Positions 41,089 to 50,112 of a stretch of DNA of 64,000 bases are shown one piece after another (the stretch's first letter is position 1; each line of letters starts with the position of its first letter). Below the pieces are notes generated by a model. That model did no database searches. It worked only from the letters and a program-made list of their open reading frames with translations, and was not told the origin of the DNA. The stretch lies in NCBI GenBank assembly GCA_963714155.1, contig OY970236.1:248001-312000 (forward strand), read 5' to 3'. Source of the DNA: VRUE01 sp963714155. Lineage in GTDB: Bacteria; Actinomycetota; Thermoleophilia; Solirubrobacterales; 70-9. Position numbers and translations under genes: made by a program.

Positions 41089-41793
41089 TCAGTGATAAAG
41101 CAAGATGTAAAAGGGATGCTGCTGCAGGGAGCCGGCGTTATAGGTCTGCACCTCGACCTGGGGGTAGGGGCAGGAAGCGGTGCCGCCAAACTTGATGAAG
41201 GCATCGACGGAGCCTTTGAGCGCGTATTCGAGCGTCACCTGGCCGCCGGTGGGGGTGAAGCCGGGGACGTTGATGCAGTAGATCCCGGGGTCTTCGCCCT
41301 GCACTACGTCAGCGGTACCGATTCCCTTCGAGGAGGCCGGGAAGACGGTTCCCTCGGCGTCGACCTTGGCGAAGGCCTCGGGGTTTGCGGTGGTAGCAAA
41401 GGAGGCGCGGTTGGCGAGGTTTGCCGAGGGGACCTGGCCAAGGGTCGACTCATCGATCTTTTCGCCGCTGATCGAGTTGCCCGGGATCTTCTCGGGGGTG
41501 ACCGAGCTGTTGGCGATCTTTAAGGAGGTGATCGCCCCGTCGGCGATCTTAGAGTTGACGATCGCCCCGGCGGCGATCTTGCCCTGCTTGACCGCGAGGC
41601 TTTCGAGCTTCGGAGCGGTGATCGCGTTCTTTCTCACCTTGTCGGCGGTTACGGCACCGGGGCGCAGCTGCTTGGCGCCAACCGACTTGGGAGCGAGCTG
41701 TTGAGCCGCGTAGGCGGACCCCATCCCCAGGGCGGTGAAGAGGGCCAGGGTGGCAACCACATTGGCGTAGGTGAGGTGGGTTTTGATCTTCAT
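41089..41793 (-). CDS. Secreted protein with a repetitive stalk
   Basis: 234 residues. After a signal/anchor sequence (ANVVATLALFTALGMGSAYA) comes a repeat region, residues about 33-115, built on a short unit of the form GAI-x-x-x-K-I (for example GAVTADKVRKNAITAPKL, GAIVNSKIADGAITSLKI, NSISGEKIDESTLG), the pattern of an elongated beta-helix or stalk. The C-terminal 110 residues form a compact domain with two Cys and the sequence YCINVPGFTPTGGQVTLEYAL. No family recognised. The ATG overlaps the upstream stop by ATGA. Confidence 0.78.
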   Translation of the reverse strand: MKIKTHLTYANVVATLALFTALGMGSAYAAQQLAPKSVGAKQLRPGAVTADKVRKNAITAPKLESLAVKQGKIAAGAIVNSKIADGAITSLKIANSSVTPEKIPGNSISGEKIDESTLGQVPSANLANRASFATTANPEAFAKVDAEGTVFPASSKGIGTADVVQGEDPGIYCINVPGFTPTGGQVTLEYALKGSVDAFIKFGGTASCPYPQVEVQTYNAGSLQQHPFYILLYH

Positions 41794-42560
41794 CTGACCT
41801 TGCAGCTCCTATTCAGAGTCGAGGTGAGGGTGAGACCGCCGTCGAAGCCGAAGCTGGTCCGCATCAGCGGAAAGCTGATGCCAGTAAATCCCTCAGGGGC
41901 TGGGCAGCCGGCGGTGAGGTAGGAGCGATCGAAGTCGAGGGCGACCCCGGTGACGTATCCCCATTCGCCCGTTACCCGGGGTAGGGAGGCTTTGAGGACC
42001 GTGCCGTAGGTGCCCTTTCCGGGTTCGACCACGAAGGCGAGAACGTAGGAGGTCGGCACCGGTTTGGTGCCGTAGATATGGGCGAAGATCGCCAGCTTGC
42101 CCTTGAGCTTGCCGTTAAAGGCCAAGACCTTGCCCTGAGAGGGGAAAGGGGACTGCTCGGGGATCTTGACGTTGGCCGAGAAGCTGCCTTCGCCGACCAA
42201 GGAGGAGCCGCAGGCAGCCAGCGCCTCGCTCGTAGTGGAGGGGCTGATGTGACCCAAGCGACAGACCGGCACGCCCTTGGTTTGGATCTCCCCGTGGGAG
42301 TTGATCGCGATCTGGATCTGCTTCAGCTTCGGCAGATCCCCCGGCTTGGTCGGGGTGATGTGGCCCGAGACGCTAACCGCGACCGGAGCACCCCCTCGGC
42401 GCGGCAGCTTGGTCGGGCTCATCTTGCCGGCGACCGAGACGCGCACGCCGCCCCTTTGGGCGACCTCGGCAAAGACCGAGGCGGCGGCAAGAGAGCCGGC
42501 CAGCGTCACCGCGACCATGGTCGCGGTGACGGGCCGGGTGAAGCGGCGTGTCTTCACCAT
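41790..42560 (-). CDS. Secreted protein of the surface operon
   Basis: 256 residues. A basic n-region and hydrophobic segment (ATMVAVTLAGSLAAASVFA) form a signal peptide. The mature part has an Arg-rich loop, a VSVSGHITPTKPGDLPKLKQI segment and several beta-like stretches with four cysteines. The same kind of domain forms the last part of the neighbouring 1385-residue protein, which also has PVYLRSSSHQLPDLIAAL. ATG 42560 overlaps the upstream stop by one base (TGATG); the downstream start overlaps its stop. It is the fourth gene of the tightly coupled run. Confidence 0.75.
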   Translation of the reverse strand: MVKTRRFTRPVTATMVAVTLAGSLAAASVFAEVAQRGGVRVSVAGKMSPTKLPRRGGAPVAVSVSGHITPTKPGDLPKLKQIQIAINSHGEIQTKGVPVCRLGHISPSTTSEALAACGSSLVGEGSFSANVKIPEQSPFPSQGKVLAFNGKLKGKLAIFAHIYGTKPVPTSYVLAFVVEPGKGTYGTVLKASLPRVTGEWGYVTGVALDFDRSYLTAGCPAPEGFTGISFPLMRTSFGFDGGLTLTSTLNRSCKVR

Positions 42561-45500
42561 CAACGCTTGGACTTGTGCTTCTTGCCCTTGCGGGCCTTCT
42601 TGCAAGAGTTCTGAAGCAGCGGCCGCAGGTTCGCCTCGGCCCCGTTTTGGGCGGTGAAGTCAGCCGTGACCCTGGCCTTGGCCTTGCAGATGTCGCGACT
42701 GTTGACCAAAAGTCCCTTCTTGCCGCCCTGCATCTGCAAGGTGAAGGAGGAGACCGGCTGGTCGGGGACCGCTTCGAAGGAGGAGCGGATGCCGCCGTGG
42801 ATCGAGTCGACCCGACCAGCCAAGACGACTTCGATCGGCTGGTTGTCGGGGCCCCTGAGGGCGGCAATCAGGTCGGGTAGCTGGTGGGAGGAGCTGCGCA
42901 GGTAGACCGGCCCGCTTACCGGTGAGTCCAAGAGCGGGGTCACCGCTTCGGCCTTGCCGTAGACCGAGGCGGCCGGACAACTCTTGGCGGCGAACTGCAC
43001 CCTGGTGCAGACGGTGCCGATGTGGGCCTGGTCGAGGAACTCGGAGTGCGGCAGGGCGACAGAGGCGGCGGCGATGTTGGCATCGCCTGGACGGGCGTTC
43101 AGGGTCGCTTTAAGCCTCGGGTGCGCACCGCGCTTGGTGCCACCGTAGAGGCGCAGGGAGAGCTTGGGCTTGAAGCCAAGCTTCTCGCAATCGGCTGCTT
43201 GGAAGCGGTTGGAGACGGTGGCCGTGGCACCGCCTTCCCCACTCACCTTGGCATCGACCGACATCGGTTCGCAATTAGTTGGGGCGGCGGTGAAGCCTGG
43301 CCTGTTCAAGGCGACCCTGATCTCACGCACGTCGAGGGCGATGTCGTGGACTTCGGTCGGAATCGGGTCGGAGACCGCGGTGACTTGTGCGGTTTCGGGG
43401 TCGACGTAAAGCGGGGTCCTGACCAAGACGTTGCCGAGATCGAAGGGACCGGCGACTGCTGGAGTGACGATTGCCAGGGAGACCGGCGCGCCCTTATAGG
43501 GACCGGCTAGGTAGACCTTGCCGGTCTTGACGTAGAAGGGCAGGCCGGCACCCGAGCCGGCTTCGGCGATCCCTACCTGGCTCGAGGCCGGACAGGAGGG
43601 GTTGGCGATCTCACCACGCCCTGTTTCCTCGGCTGCCGAGATGTTGGCCAGCGATGACTCCGGGCAGGTGCCAACGCCCTTGAGGTAGGCGGTCAGGCCT
43701 TTGGGGTTGGTCACCGAGACGCCGGTGAAGCGCTGGGTGCCGTCTTCGCGGCTGAGGCTCAGAACGAAGGGGCTCTTTGCTCCTGCGGTTGGGATGGTCA
43801 GCCCCGCCTTCAGCTTCGGTTCGAGGTTGCCGGCCGGGCAGGGGCTTCCACCCGGGCCCTGGGTGACCTTGTAGCGGGAGTCTTGGCTGACGATCTCGGC
43901 TTTGGTCGGGTTGGCCGGGTTGAGCGCCGACCAGGGTGAGAATTCAGCATGAATCGCGTAGGAGCCGCACTTGGGCGGGTTGATCAGCGGTGCCCTGGGG
44001 CCGGAGGTGAACTTCAGCGCCAGGCGCGAGAAGGGCGCTTCTGGGTTTTCGGTGAAGGTGGAGACGATCTGGCCCGTTTTCGGATCTTTCTCCAGCTTGC
44101 CGGCGACCTTGATCGTCACCCCGTCGCGGGGCGAGGAGAAGACCATGTAGAGGCCCAGGGTGGACTTGAAGGGGTTGTCGTTTTGGGAGGCGACGTAGAC
44201 GTTGCCTTTCAAGGTCTCCCTGATCAGGGGCGTATCGATTTCGATCTCCCCGACCTTGGAGGAGTCCGGGCACTTGGCTTCCGCGTTGGTCTTCAGCTGG
44301 ATCTGGCCCGGGGTGCAGGCTCCCAATCCATCGGCAGAGGCCGGGTTGATCGTCATCCCCTTGGGGAAGGTGACCTTGGCGGTGTCCATGTTGGCCTGGG
44401 AGATCCCCGTGTTGGCGAGGACCCCATCGATCGGCATCGTGATTTCGACGTTGAGGCCCGTTGGCGAGTCCGCCTGGCGGTTGGTCGGGATCAGCTCGGC
44501 TTCTGGTTCAAAGGCGATGTCTTCGCAGTTCGTGATCTGCGGGGCCGAGAAGTCATAGGTCTTTACGTCCTCGGGGTGCTGCCAGGAGTCGATCTTCAGC
44601 CTGGTGGTTGGTGGGGGCCCCGAGCAGCGAGTTGGGTTGGTGATCAGGGGTACGTCGCTGGCGCCGGCTTCGGTCGGTTTGCGGCAGCGATCGAAGACTG
44701 TTGCCCCCCCGGGGGTGACGCTCAGCTTCGCCCCAAAGCCACAGAGGGTGACGTCGGTGCCGAACAAGCTTGGCTTCTGCAGGATCGGCGCCGTGCGGAA
44801 ACTGATCGCATAGCCTTCCTCAGGGCGCAGTTCGGGAATGAAGGTATAGGGGACGGGCGGCGACATGCTGGGCGCAAAAGCGAACTGCGCCGGCTGGCCG
44901 AATTCCGGTTCCAGCGAATAGATCGGCACTTCAGTGGGGGGAGCATTGGGGTCGTGGGGGTAAGGATTGACTTTCCCAAAAGACCCAGCTGGGGGTACGT
45001 AGACGTTGATCTCCCCGATCGCGCTGGCATCGGGACAAATTCCCAAGATCACCTCGGCGACCGACGAGCAGTATTCGGAGACCGTCAGCGCGTTGCCGAC
45101 GAAGCCGCGCGGTGCGTCCACCACCACGTCCTTGACCTCCTCGGTCGGGGCTGTCCCACCTTGTGCATCGCCGAGAACCGTGCGGTGGACATTGAAGCCA
45201 AAGGTGGAGTAGGCCGAAAAGGGGTGGCCGCCCGCCCGGGTGTAGTCGTTGCCTTTTTGGTCGGAGACCTTGGCCAAGAAGCTGCCGGCCAGGGCGCCGA
45301 AGGGAATGCCCTCGGTGAAGGTGTATTGGGCCGTGGCGCTGGTGGTCGCCGAGCCCCCGCCGGAGGCTGTCGCGGTGGCGACTCCAACTTCAGGTGCATC
45401 CGCGCCCAGATGAGCGGAGATTTCGATCGGCGGGTATGAGGCGCCCGGTGCCAACGCGTCTTCGCGCGTGCAGCTGACGCTACCGTGGGCTTCGCCGGCG

Positions 45501-46717
45501 GGCATGTGGCGGGTGCATTTCCAGCTCAGGTTGCCTCCGCCGACATCCTTGACTTCGAACGGAAAGGTTTCGCTGCCCGATGGCAGTTCGACGTTGAGGG
45601 TTACCGGGCCATGGGTGGTGTTGGCGAAGCCAATACTGGGGATCTGACTCTGAAAATTGCCGTTTGGAGCGCCGCTTAGGATGCGTTCCCCCCCCAGTAG
45701 CCCCGTCGTCGTCACAATCCATGATTCGGTTAGGGAAGCGCTGACAGTGACGCCGCCTCCCGGAGGAGCGCCAGAATCGTTCTTACCGAATACCTCACAC
45801 TGAAGCACGGCGAATTTGTCTTCGGCCGCGACAGGTGTGTATTCGTTTGAGGTAGCACCTGGGATGGGCACGCCGTTGCGCAGCCACTGGTAGGTGAAGG
45901 TGGTGCCGGGTGTCCAGTTGGTCGGGGCTTTGCAAACTAGCTTTGCGCCATCGGCGGTCTGGGATTCACTAGCCGCGCCAACGATCTGGGGTCTGCTCTC
46001 GTTTATCCTGGGATCGGTTGTGGGCGTGGCCGGCGGAATAGCTGACTGCGGATTTACGACTATGGGGGGGAGTGAAACGGCAATGGCACTAGAACTGATC
46101 GGGGATCCGAGAGAGGAAATTTTCAGTTCGCCCGAGAATTCGACGTTCGCCGAAAGCTCCAGAGTTTGCCCAGCGACCGCAGTGATCGTCGTGCCCGGCG
46201 GTATTCGACTTATAAGACCATCGCTATAGCCAGATATGGACTGGCCGACAGCAAAGGTCCCGTGTTTAGTGATGACGGATGGGAGAACATTGGAGCCGGT
46301 CGTAGACGTGGTGATGCCGATGGCGATCCGATTTTGCGTTGTTGGGTTGTTGCCGGTCACCCGACACTGGATCCCCTGGCCTTCGTCTTCGGCGGTGGTC
46401 AGGTAGGACTTGGCAGTTGCCCCGGAGATCTCTGCCCCGTTGCGCAGCCACTGGTAGGAGAAGTCGTCTTCGCTGGGCACGTTGAACCATTTCGAAACCG
46501 AGTTTTCGCAGGTCAGCTCATCGCCTACGCTTGGGTCCCCCCCTGCCGTGTTTTTGACCCCCACCGTGTAGAACATGCCTTCGTCGGTGCGCGGCAGGGT
46601 GGTCGGGTCGTTTGAGATCGAGACCTGCAGCGAAGGGGCGGCGGCGGCCGATGAGGCAAGCAGGCCGGCGCAGAAGATCGCCAGCCCCAGGGCACGAGTT
46701 AGCTTCAGGACCCTCAC
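42560..46717 (-). CDS. Very large secreted protein with Ig-like repeats (1385 residues)
   Basis: A signal peptide (ALGLAIFCAGLLASSAAA) leads into two or three Ig-like modules, each ending with the pattern YQWLRNGAEISGATAKSYLTT or YQWLRNGVPIPGATSNEYTP and a nearby Cys. The remaining 1000 residues are beta-rich modules with recurring phrases (VTFPKGMTINPASADGLGAC, GNVYVASQNDNPFKSTLGLY, GPVYLRSSSHQLPDLI), many Cys, and a Lys/Arg-rich C-terminus (KARKGKKHKSKR). Proteins of this kind are abundant in Solirubrobacterales-like genomes and presumably coat the cell. The GTG start overlaps the upstream stop by GTGA. Confidence 0.82.
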   Translation of the reverse strand: MRVLKLTRALGLAIFCAGLLASSAAAAPSLQVSISNDPTTLPRTDEGMFYTVGVKNTAGGDPSVGDELTCENSVSKWFNVPSEDDFSYQWLRNGAEISGATAKSYLTTAEDEGQGIQCRVTGNNPTTQNRIAIGITTSTTGSNVLPSVITKHGTFAVGQSISGYSDGLISRIPPGTTITAVAGQTLELSANVEFSGELKISSLGSPISSSAIAVSLPPIVVNPQSAIPPATPTTDPRINESRPQIVGAASESQTADGAKLVCKAPTNWTPGTTFTYQWLRNGVPIPGATSNEYTPVAAEDKFAVLQCEVFGKNDSGAPPGGGVTVSASLTESWIVTTTGLLGGERILSGAPNGNFQSQIPSIGFANTTHGPVTLNVELPSGSETFPFEVKDVGGGNLSWKCTRHMPAGEAHGSVSCTREDALAPGASYPPIEISAHLGADAPEVGVATATASGGGSATTSATAQYTFTEGIPFGALAGSFLAKVSDQKGNDYTRAGGHPFSAYSTFGFNVHRTVLGDAQGGTAPTEEVKDVVVDAPRGFVGNALTVSEYCSSVAEVILGICPDASAIGEINVYVPPAGSFGKVNPYPHDPNAPPTEVPIYSLEPEFGQPAQFAFAPSMSPPVPYTFIPELRPEEGYAISFRTAPILQKPSLFGTDVTLCGFGAKLSVTPGGATVFDRCRKPTEAGASDVPLITNPTRCSGPPPTTRLKIDSWQHPEDVKTYDFSAPQITNCEDIAFEPEAELIPTNRQADSPTGLNVEITMPIDGVLANTGISQANMDTAKVTFPKGMTINPASADGLGACTPGQIQLKTNAEAKCPDSSKVGEIEIDTPLIRETLKGNVYVASQNDNPFKSTLGLYMVFSSPRDGVTIKVAGKLEKDPKTGQIVSTFTENPEAPFSRLALKFTSGPRAPLINPPKCGSYAIHAEFSPWSALNPANPTKAEIVSQDSRYKVTQGPGGSPCPAGNLEPKLKAGLTIPTAGAKSPFVLSLSREDGTQRFTGVSVTNPKGLTAYLKGVGTCPESSLANISAAEETGRGEIANPSCPASSQVGIAEAGSGAGLPFYVKTGKVYLAGPYKGAPVSLAIVTPAVAGPFDLGNVLVRTPLYVDPETAQVTAVSDPIPTEVHDIALDVREIRVALNRPGFTAAPTNCEPMSVDAKVSGEGGATATVSNRFQAADCEKLGFKPKLSLRLYGGTKRGAHPRLKATLNARPGDANIAAASVALPHSEFLDQAHIGTVCTRVQFAAKSCPAASVYGKAEAVTPLLDSPVSGPVYLRSSSHQLPDLIAALRGPDNQPIEVVLAGRVDSIHGGIRSSFEAVPDQPVSSFTLQMQGGKKGLLVNSRDICKAKARVTADFTAQNGAEANLRPLLQNSCKKARKGKKHKSKR

Positions 46718-48981
46718 TTGTGACCTCCCTGCTTGTGGCTGGCTTGTCGTTGGTGCTGGTGGCGCTTGGCTTTGTGGGCGGGCTTGCGGGTGCAGCTGCC
46801 GCGCTTCTTGACGAAGCCTTTGCGGCAGGGCTTGGACGGCTGTGGATTGCCGGGCCTTAGTGCATCGCTAGCGGCGCCCTGCTCACCGGGCCTGGCGCTG
46901 GGCGCTCCCTGGCAGCCTTCTTCCACGCAGGGCGGCGGCGGGACGATGATCGGGTAACCGCCATCAACACGGGCGACGTAGACGTCGGTGGTGGCGTCGC
47001 CGTCTTGGGGCAGGAGGCGCTCGGGAGATGTGAAGGCGACCTCGTTGCCCGACATGCCGATCGTCGGTTCGATTCCGAAGGGGATTGCGGTGAGGCCCCC
47101 TTCGTGCCAGAGATAGGCGTTGGCTTTACCGTTGGTGTCGGTGGGATCGAGCGCCTCGGCGGTTTCGAAGACGATCTTCTCGCCGTCCTCGCTGACCCAG
47201 GCACCAAAGGAGACCGACTGGGCGCCGGGGTTGGACCTGCGAGAGGTGCCGCTAACGGAGAAGGCACCGTTGTCAGAGCCACCGGGGGCGGCGGTCGAGA
47301 CCCATTGCAGCGAGCTGCTCTCAGCGTCATAGCGATAGAGATCGGCCTTGCCGCCATCGGTGTCACCCGAGCTGAGCGCGGCGTGGGTGGAGAAGACGAG
47401 GATGTGACCGTCGCCTCCGACCGCCTGATCCTCGACGTCGGGCCCCAAGCGCGGCACCGCCATCGCTTCGTTGCCTTCCCCGGCGGTAGTGGCCCAAGTT
47501 TCTCCGTCCCCCGCTGAGAGCGTGCTGACGAAGGCCGTGTGCCCGGTCTCTGCGTCATAGAGATAGAGGTTGGGCTGTCCGGTCTGGGGTGATTCTCCGG
47601 CCTGATTGGCAACAGTGGTGAGAACGCCTTTGGCGACGAAGTAGGCGCGGGAGCCATTACCGGCGAAGTCGGGTAGGCCCAGTACTTCGGCGCCCGCTCC
47701 GGGGGTGGGGGCGCCGGGCTCCCCTGCCGAGACCTGAGTCAGGCGCTCGCCCGAGGGGGCTTCGGTGTCATAGAAGTAGAGATCGGCAGTCGTGTCTTCG
47801 TCGCTGTTGGTCAGCTGGCGGACGGTGGTGAAGTAGACCTTGGTGCCTTCTTGAGAGGCGCCAAGGAAGACGTCGTTGCCATCCACGCTGGAGCAGGGCG
47901 GAGACACGCGGGTGCACTCCGAGGTGACCAGCTGGGAGATGACAGGCCCGGTCGGGGTTTCCAGGCGCTCCATGATCCGGATCGGGTTGGCCGCCTCGTT
48001 GCAGGGAACCCCTTCGGGTTGGCTGGGGCGGGCAAGGAAGTAGACGCGGGAGGCATCAATCGAGATGGCGCCGCGGAAGCGGGGCAAGTTGACGCCCCCT
48101 GCAAGGTCACCGATCCTGGCTCCGCATCTACCGCCGTAGACGACGCCGTCGCGATCGCGCTGCAGGAGGCGCAGGCTCGGCGTGCCTTCGTCAAGGTAGG
48201 CCTCGTAGGCGTTGGCGAAGTAGAGCGGGGTCCCGTCGTCGGCGACGGTTCCACTTCCTTCCGCAAACGTTTCAACCTTCGGATCGTCTGGGAAATAGGA
48301 GACGTCGCGCAGGCTGAAAAAGATGTGCTCGGCATCCGCCGAGGCGCCCTCGCAATAGCCGTTTCGGACCGTTCCTTCGCCGCCGGTGCCACCTTGGCCT
48401 CCGCTGAAGGGGGCAAGGGTCGGTCCGAGCGGGGTGAATGGCGCACCCAGGGTGCCCCTGAAGGCGGTGCTGATCGCCAGCTGGGCCTGCACACCGGAAG
48501 CGCCCCAGGTGACCCAGTGGGAGAGATCGGAGTCATATCCGCAGGGCCGGCCCGAGATGTCAAAGCCGGCGGCGATGTCAGCCGGCGGCTGCACGGACTG
48601 GGTGCTCCAACCTGCTGGGCCGCGGCTGGCGACGTAGAAGTTGAAGAAGGTGGGCATGCTGGTGGTTTCTCCCAGCGCCGCCCCGGAGGTGAACCGCATG
48701 TGCTCGCCGTCGGGGGAGAACTTCGCGCTTTCGGACTGTTGGTTGAACTTCTTCGGCGGCGTCACCATCTCCAGCGCCATGCAGTCGGGCAGGGAGGTCG
48801 AGCCGTCTGGAAGGGAGGTCGATTTCTGGGCTTCGCGGATCGCTTCGTTGGGGCAAGCCGCTTCAGCATGGGCCACGGGAGCGACAAGGAACACGGCCGT
48901 GGAGATGGCGGCGACAAGTGCCGAGGTGACCCAGCGCCACGACGCCGAGATGTTGTGAATATGAGGATGTCGTGCGTTCAC
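46714..48981 (-). CDS. Secreted beta-propeller protein with basic C-terminal tail
   Basis: 755 residues. A signal peptide (VTSALVAAISTAVFLVAPVAHAEA) precedes repeated TolB/PD40-like blades: ESAKFSPDGEHMRFTSG, GTKVYFTTVRQLTNSDEDTTADLYFYD, GNGSRAYFVAKGVLTT, GGDGHILVFSTHAALSSGDTDGGKADLYRYD and EDGEKIVFETAEALDPTDTNGKANAYLW. Such propellers bind proteins or polysaccharide. The last 70 residues are Lys/His/Arg-rich (RKPAHKAKRHQHQRQASHK), possibly binding teichoic or nucleic polyanions. It starts 39 bp after the collagen-like gene and couples to the 1385-residue gene by GTGA. Confidence 0.82.
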   Translation of the reverse strand: MNARHPHIHNISASWRWVTSALVAAISTAVFLVAPVAHAEAACPNEAIREAQKSTSLPDGSTSLPDCMALEMVTPPKKFNQQSESAKFSPDGEHMRFTSGAALGETTSMPTFFNFYVASRGPAGWSTQSVQPPADIAAGFDISGRPCGYDSDLSHWVTWGASGVQAQLAISTAFRGTLGAPFTPLGPTLAPFSGGQGGTGGEGTVRNGYCEGASADAEHIFFSLRDVSYFPDDPKVETFAEGSGTVADDGTPLYFANAYEAYLDEGTPSLRLLQRDRDGVVYGGRCGARIGDLAGGVNLPRFRGAISIDASRVYFLARPSQPEGVPCNEAANPIRIMERLETPTGPVISQLVTSECTRVSPPCSSVDGNDVFLGASQEGTKVYFTTVRQLTNSDEDTTADLYFYDTEAPSGERLTQVSAGEPGAPTPGAGAEVLGLPDFAGNGSRAYFVAKGVLTTVANQAGESPQTGQPNLYLYDAETGHTAFVSTLSAGDGETWATTAGEGNEAMAVPRLGPDVEDQAVGGDGHILVFSTHAALSSGDTDGGKADLYRYDAESSSLQWVSTAAPGGSDNGAFSVSGTSRRSNPGAQSVSFGAWVSEDGEKIVFETAEALDPTDTNGKANAYLWHEGGLTAIPFGIEPTIGMSGNEVAFTSPERLLPQDGDATTDVYVARVDGGYPIIVPPPPCVEEGCQGAPSARPGEQGAASDALRPGNPQPSKPCRKGFVKKRGSCTRKPAHKAKRHQHQRQASHKQGGHK

Positions 48982-49020
48982 TTTTGCTCCTTCTTCCCGG
49001 GTGGTGGCTCGGCGGCGTCG

Positions 49021-49815
49021 CTAGGGAGCCGCTGGCGCAGTGACCGCCCAGGTGCCAAAGGCATTTGATGCTTTTGCTGGTATCAGGACCGTCAAAAGTG
49101 CCCCCGCTTTGCCTGCCCCTTCAGCGGAGGAGCCGGGATCGGCAATCTGTTCGTTGCCGAGAAGGAAAGTGCCAGCTTCTTCGTAGGTGTAGATGCAGAG
49201 GTTTCCGGGCGCGGCTTTCGGCTCGGCGGCGGTTCCCAGGCATTTCGTGGAGGGCTGACCTTCCTCTTCGCCGGCTTTATTCACGCGGTGGACGGCCGTG
49301 GCTGCCAAGGTCTCAGGGAGCGGAATCGGGAAGGAGATCGGGACGTAAATCGGCAGTTCCAATTCTGCGGCCACATATCCGAACGACCAGCTGCCGGTCT
49401 CGGTCTCACCGGGGGGCAAGACGCCGAGATCAGTCCAGGGCGAGCCTTCGGGGCCAGCCGGACCGGCAGCGCCTGCCGGGCCCGTGGGTCCAGCGGGGCC
49501 TTCATCCCCGTCGGTGCCGGGCACTCCGGAGCTACCGGTATTGCCTTTGACACCTTTTTCGCCTTCCGGCCCTTCAGGACCAGTGTCCCCCTTGGGACCC
49601 TGCGCCCCGGCAGCACCCGCTGGCCCGGCGGGCCCTGCCGGCCCGGTAGCGCCCTTCGGACCCCTGGGCCCCTTCTTGGCCTTGGCCGAGGCAGTCGCCT
49701 TGCCACCGCCTGAAGAATTAGAGGCGGCGTAAGCGCCGCCGAACATGGCGAAGACCAGGGCCATCACAGAGATGACTCCGGGGATGCCAAAGCGCGTGCG
49801 TAGCGTCGAGAACAT
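49021..49815 (-). CDS. Secreted collagen-like protein
   Basis: 264 residues. A signal/anchor segment (VISVMALVFAMFGGAYAA) is followed by a Lys-rich linker and roughly 26 Gly-X-Y triplets rich in GPAGPAGPA and charged GPKGDTGPEG, residues about 50-128. This predicts a collagen triple helix. The C-terminal 130-residue globular domain, with two Cys, could trimerise or bind ligand. Bacterial collagens form stalks on the surface. It is the first gene of the six-gene surface run ending at 39920; the promoter should lie in the 297-bp gap shared with the SpoIID-like gene. Confidence 0.85.
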   Translation of the reverse strand: MFSTLRTRFGIPGVISVMALVFAMFGGAYAASNSSGGGKATASAKAKKGPRGPKGATGPAGPAGPAGAAGAQGPKGDTGPEGPEGEKGVKGNTGSSGVPGTDGDEGPAGPTGPAGAAGPAGPEGSPWTDLGVLPPGETETGSWSFGYVAAELELPIYVPISFPIPLPETLAATAVHRVNKAGEEEGQPSTKCLGTAAEPKAAPGNLCIYTYEEAGTFLLGNEQIADPGSSAEGAGKAGALLTVLIPAKASNAFGTWAVTAPAAP

Positions 49816-50112
49816 CTAGATCTCTCTCCTTGTCCCGTGAGCCCCTCTGCCCGCCGCTTCCCTTTGCGGCTTCCTCGAGGCTCGGTTATGTCCCTGTTGG
49901 TGCTGCTGTGAATCGCGATCTCGCTCATACCGTTCTCGTTCCTAAGCGAAGCCGCATGCGAATGTAAACATACGAGTTCGTGTATGTCAATAAACGCACG
50001 TGGTATGCCCTTGCGAAAAGGCCTCTTTACAGGGGCTTCCGCGGGACATTTCTCCCGGCGCAACCGCGGGAAGAGGCCGCGACTCCGGAACGGCGAAGCT
50101 GTTGCTTCAAAG
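49816..50112. promoter_or_regulatory. Divergent promoter region for the surface operon and the SpoIID-like gene
   Basis: A 297-bp gap with an AT-richer core near 49960-50000. ACATAC (49968-49973) and GTATGT (49982-49987) form an inverted repeat around GAGTTCGT, operator-like. I see no confident -35/-10 pair. Given the PucR gene at the end of the surface operon, this region is the likeliest place for its binding site. Confidence 0.45.
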
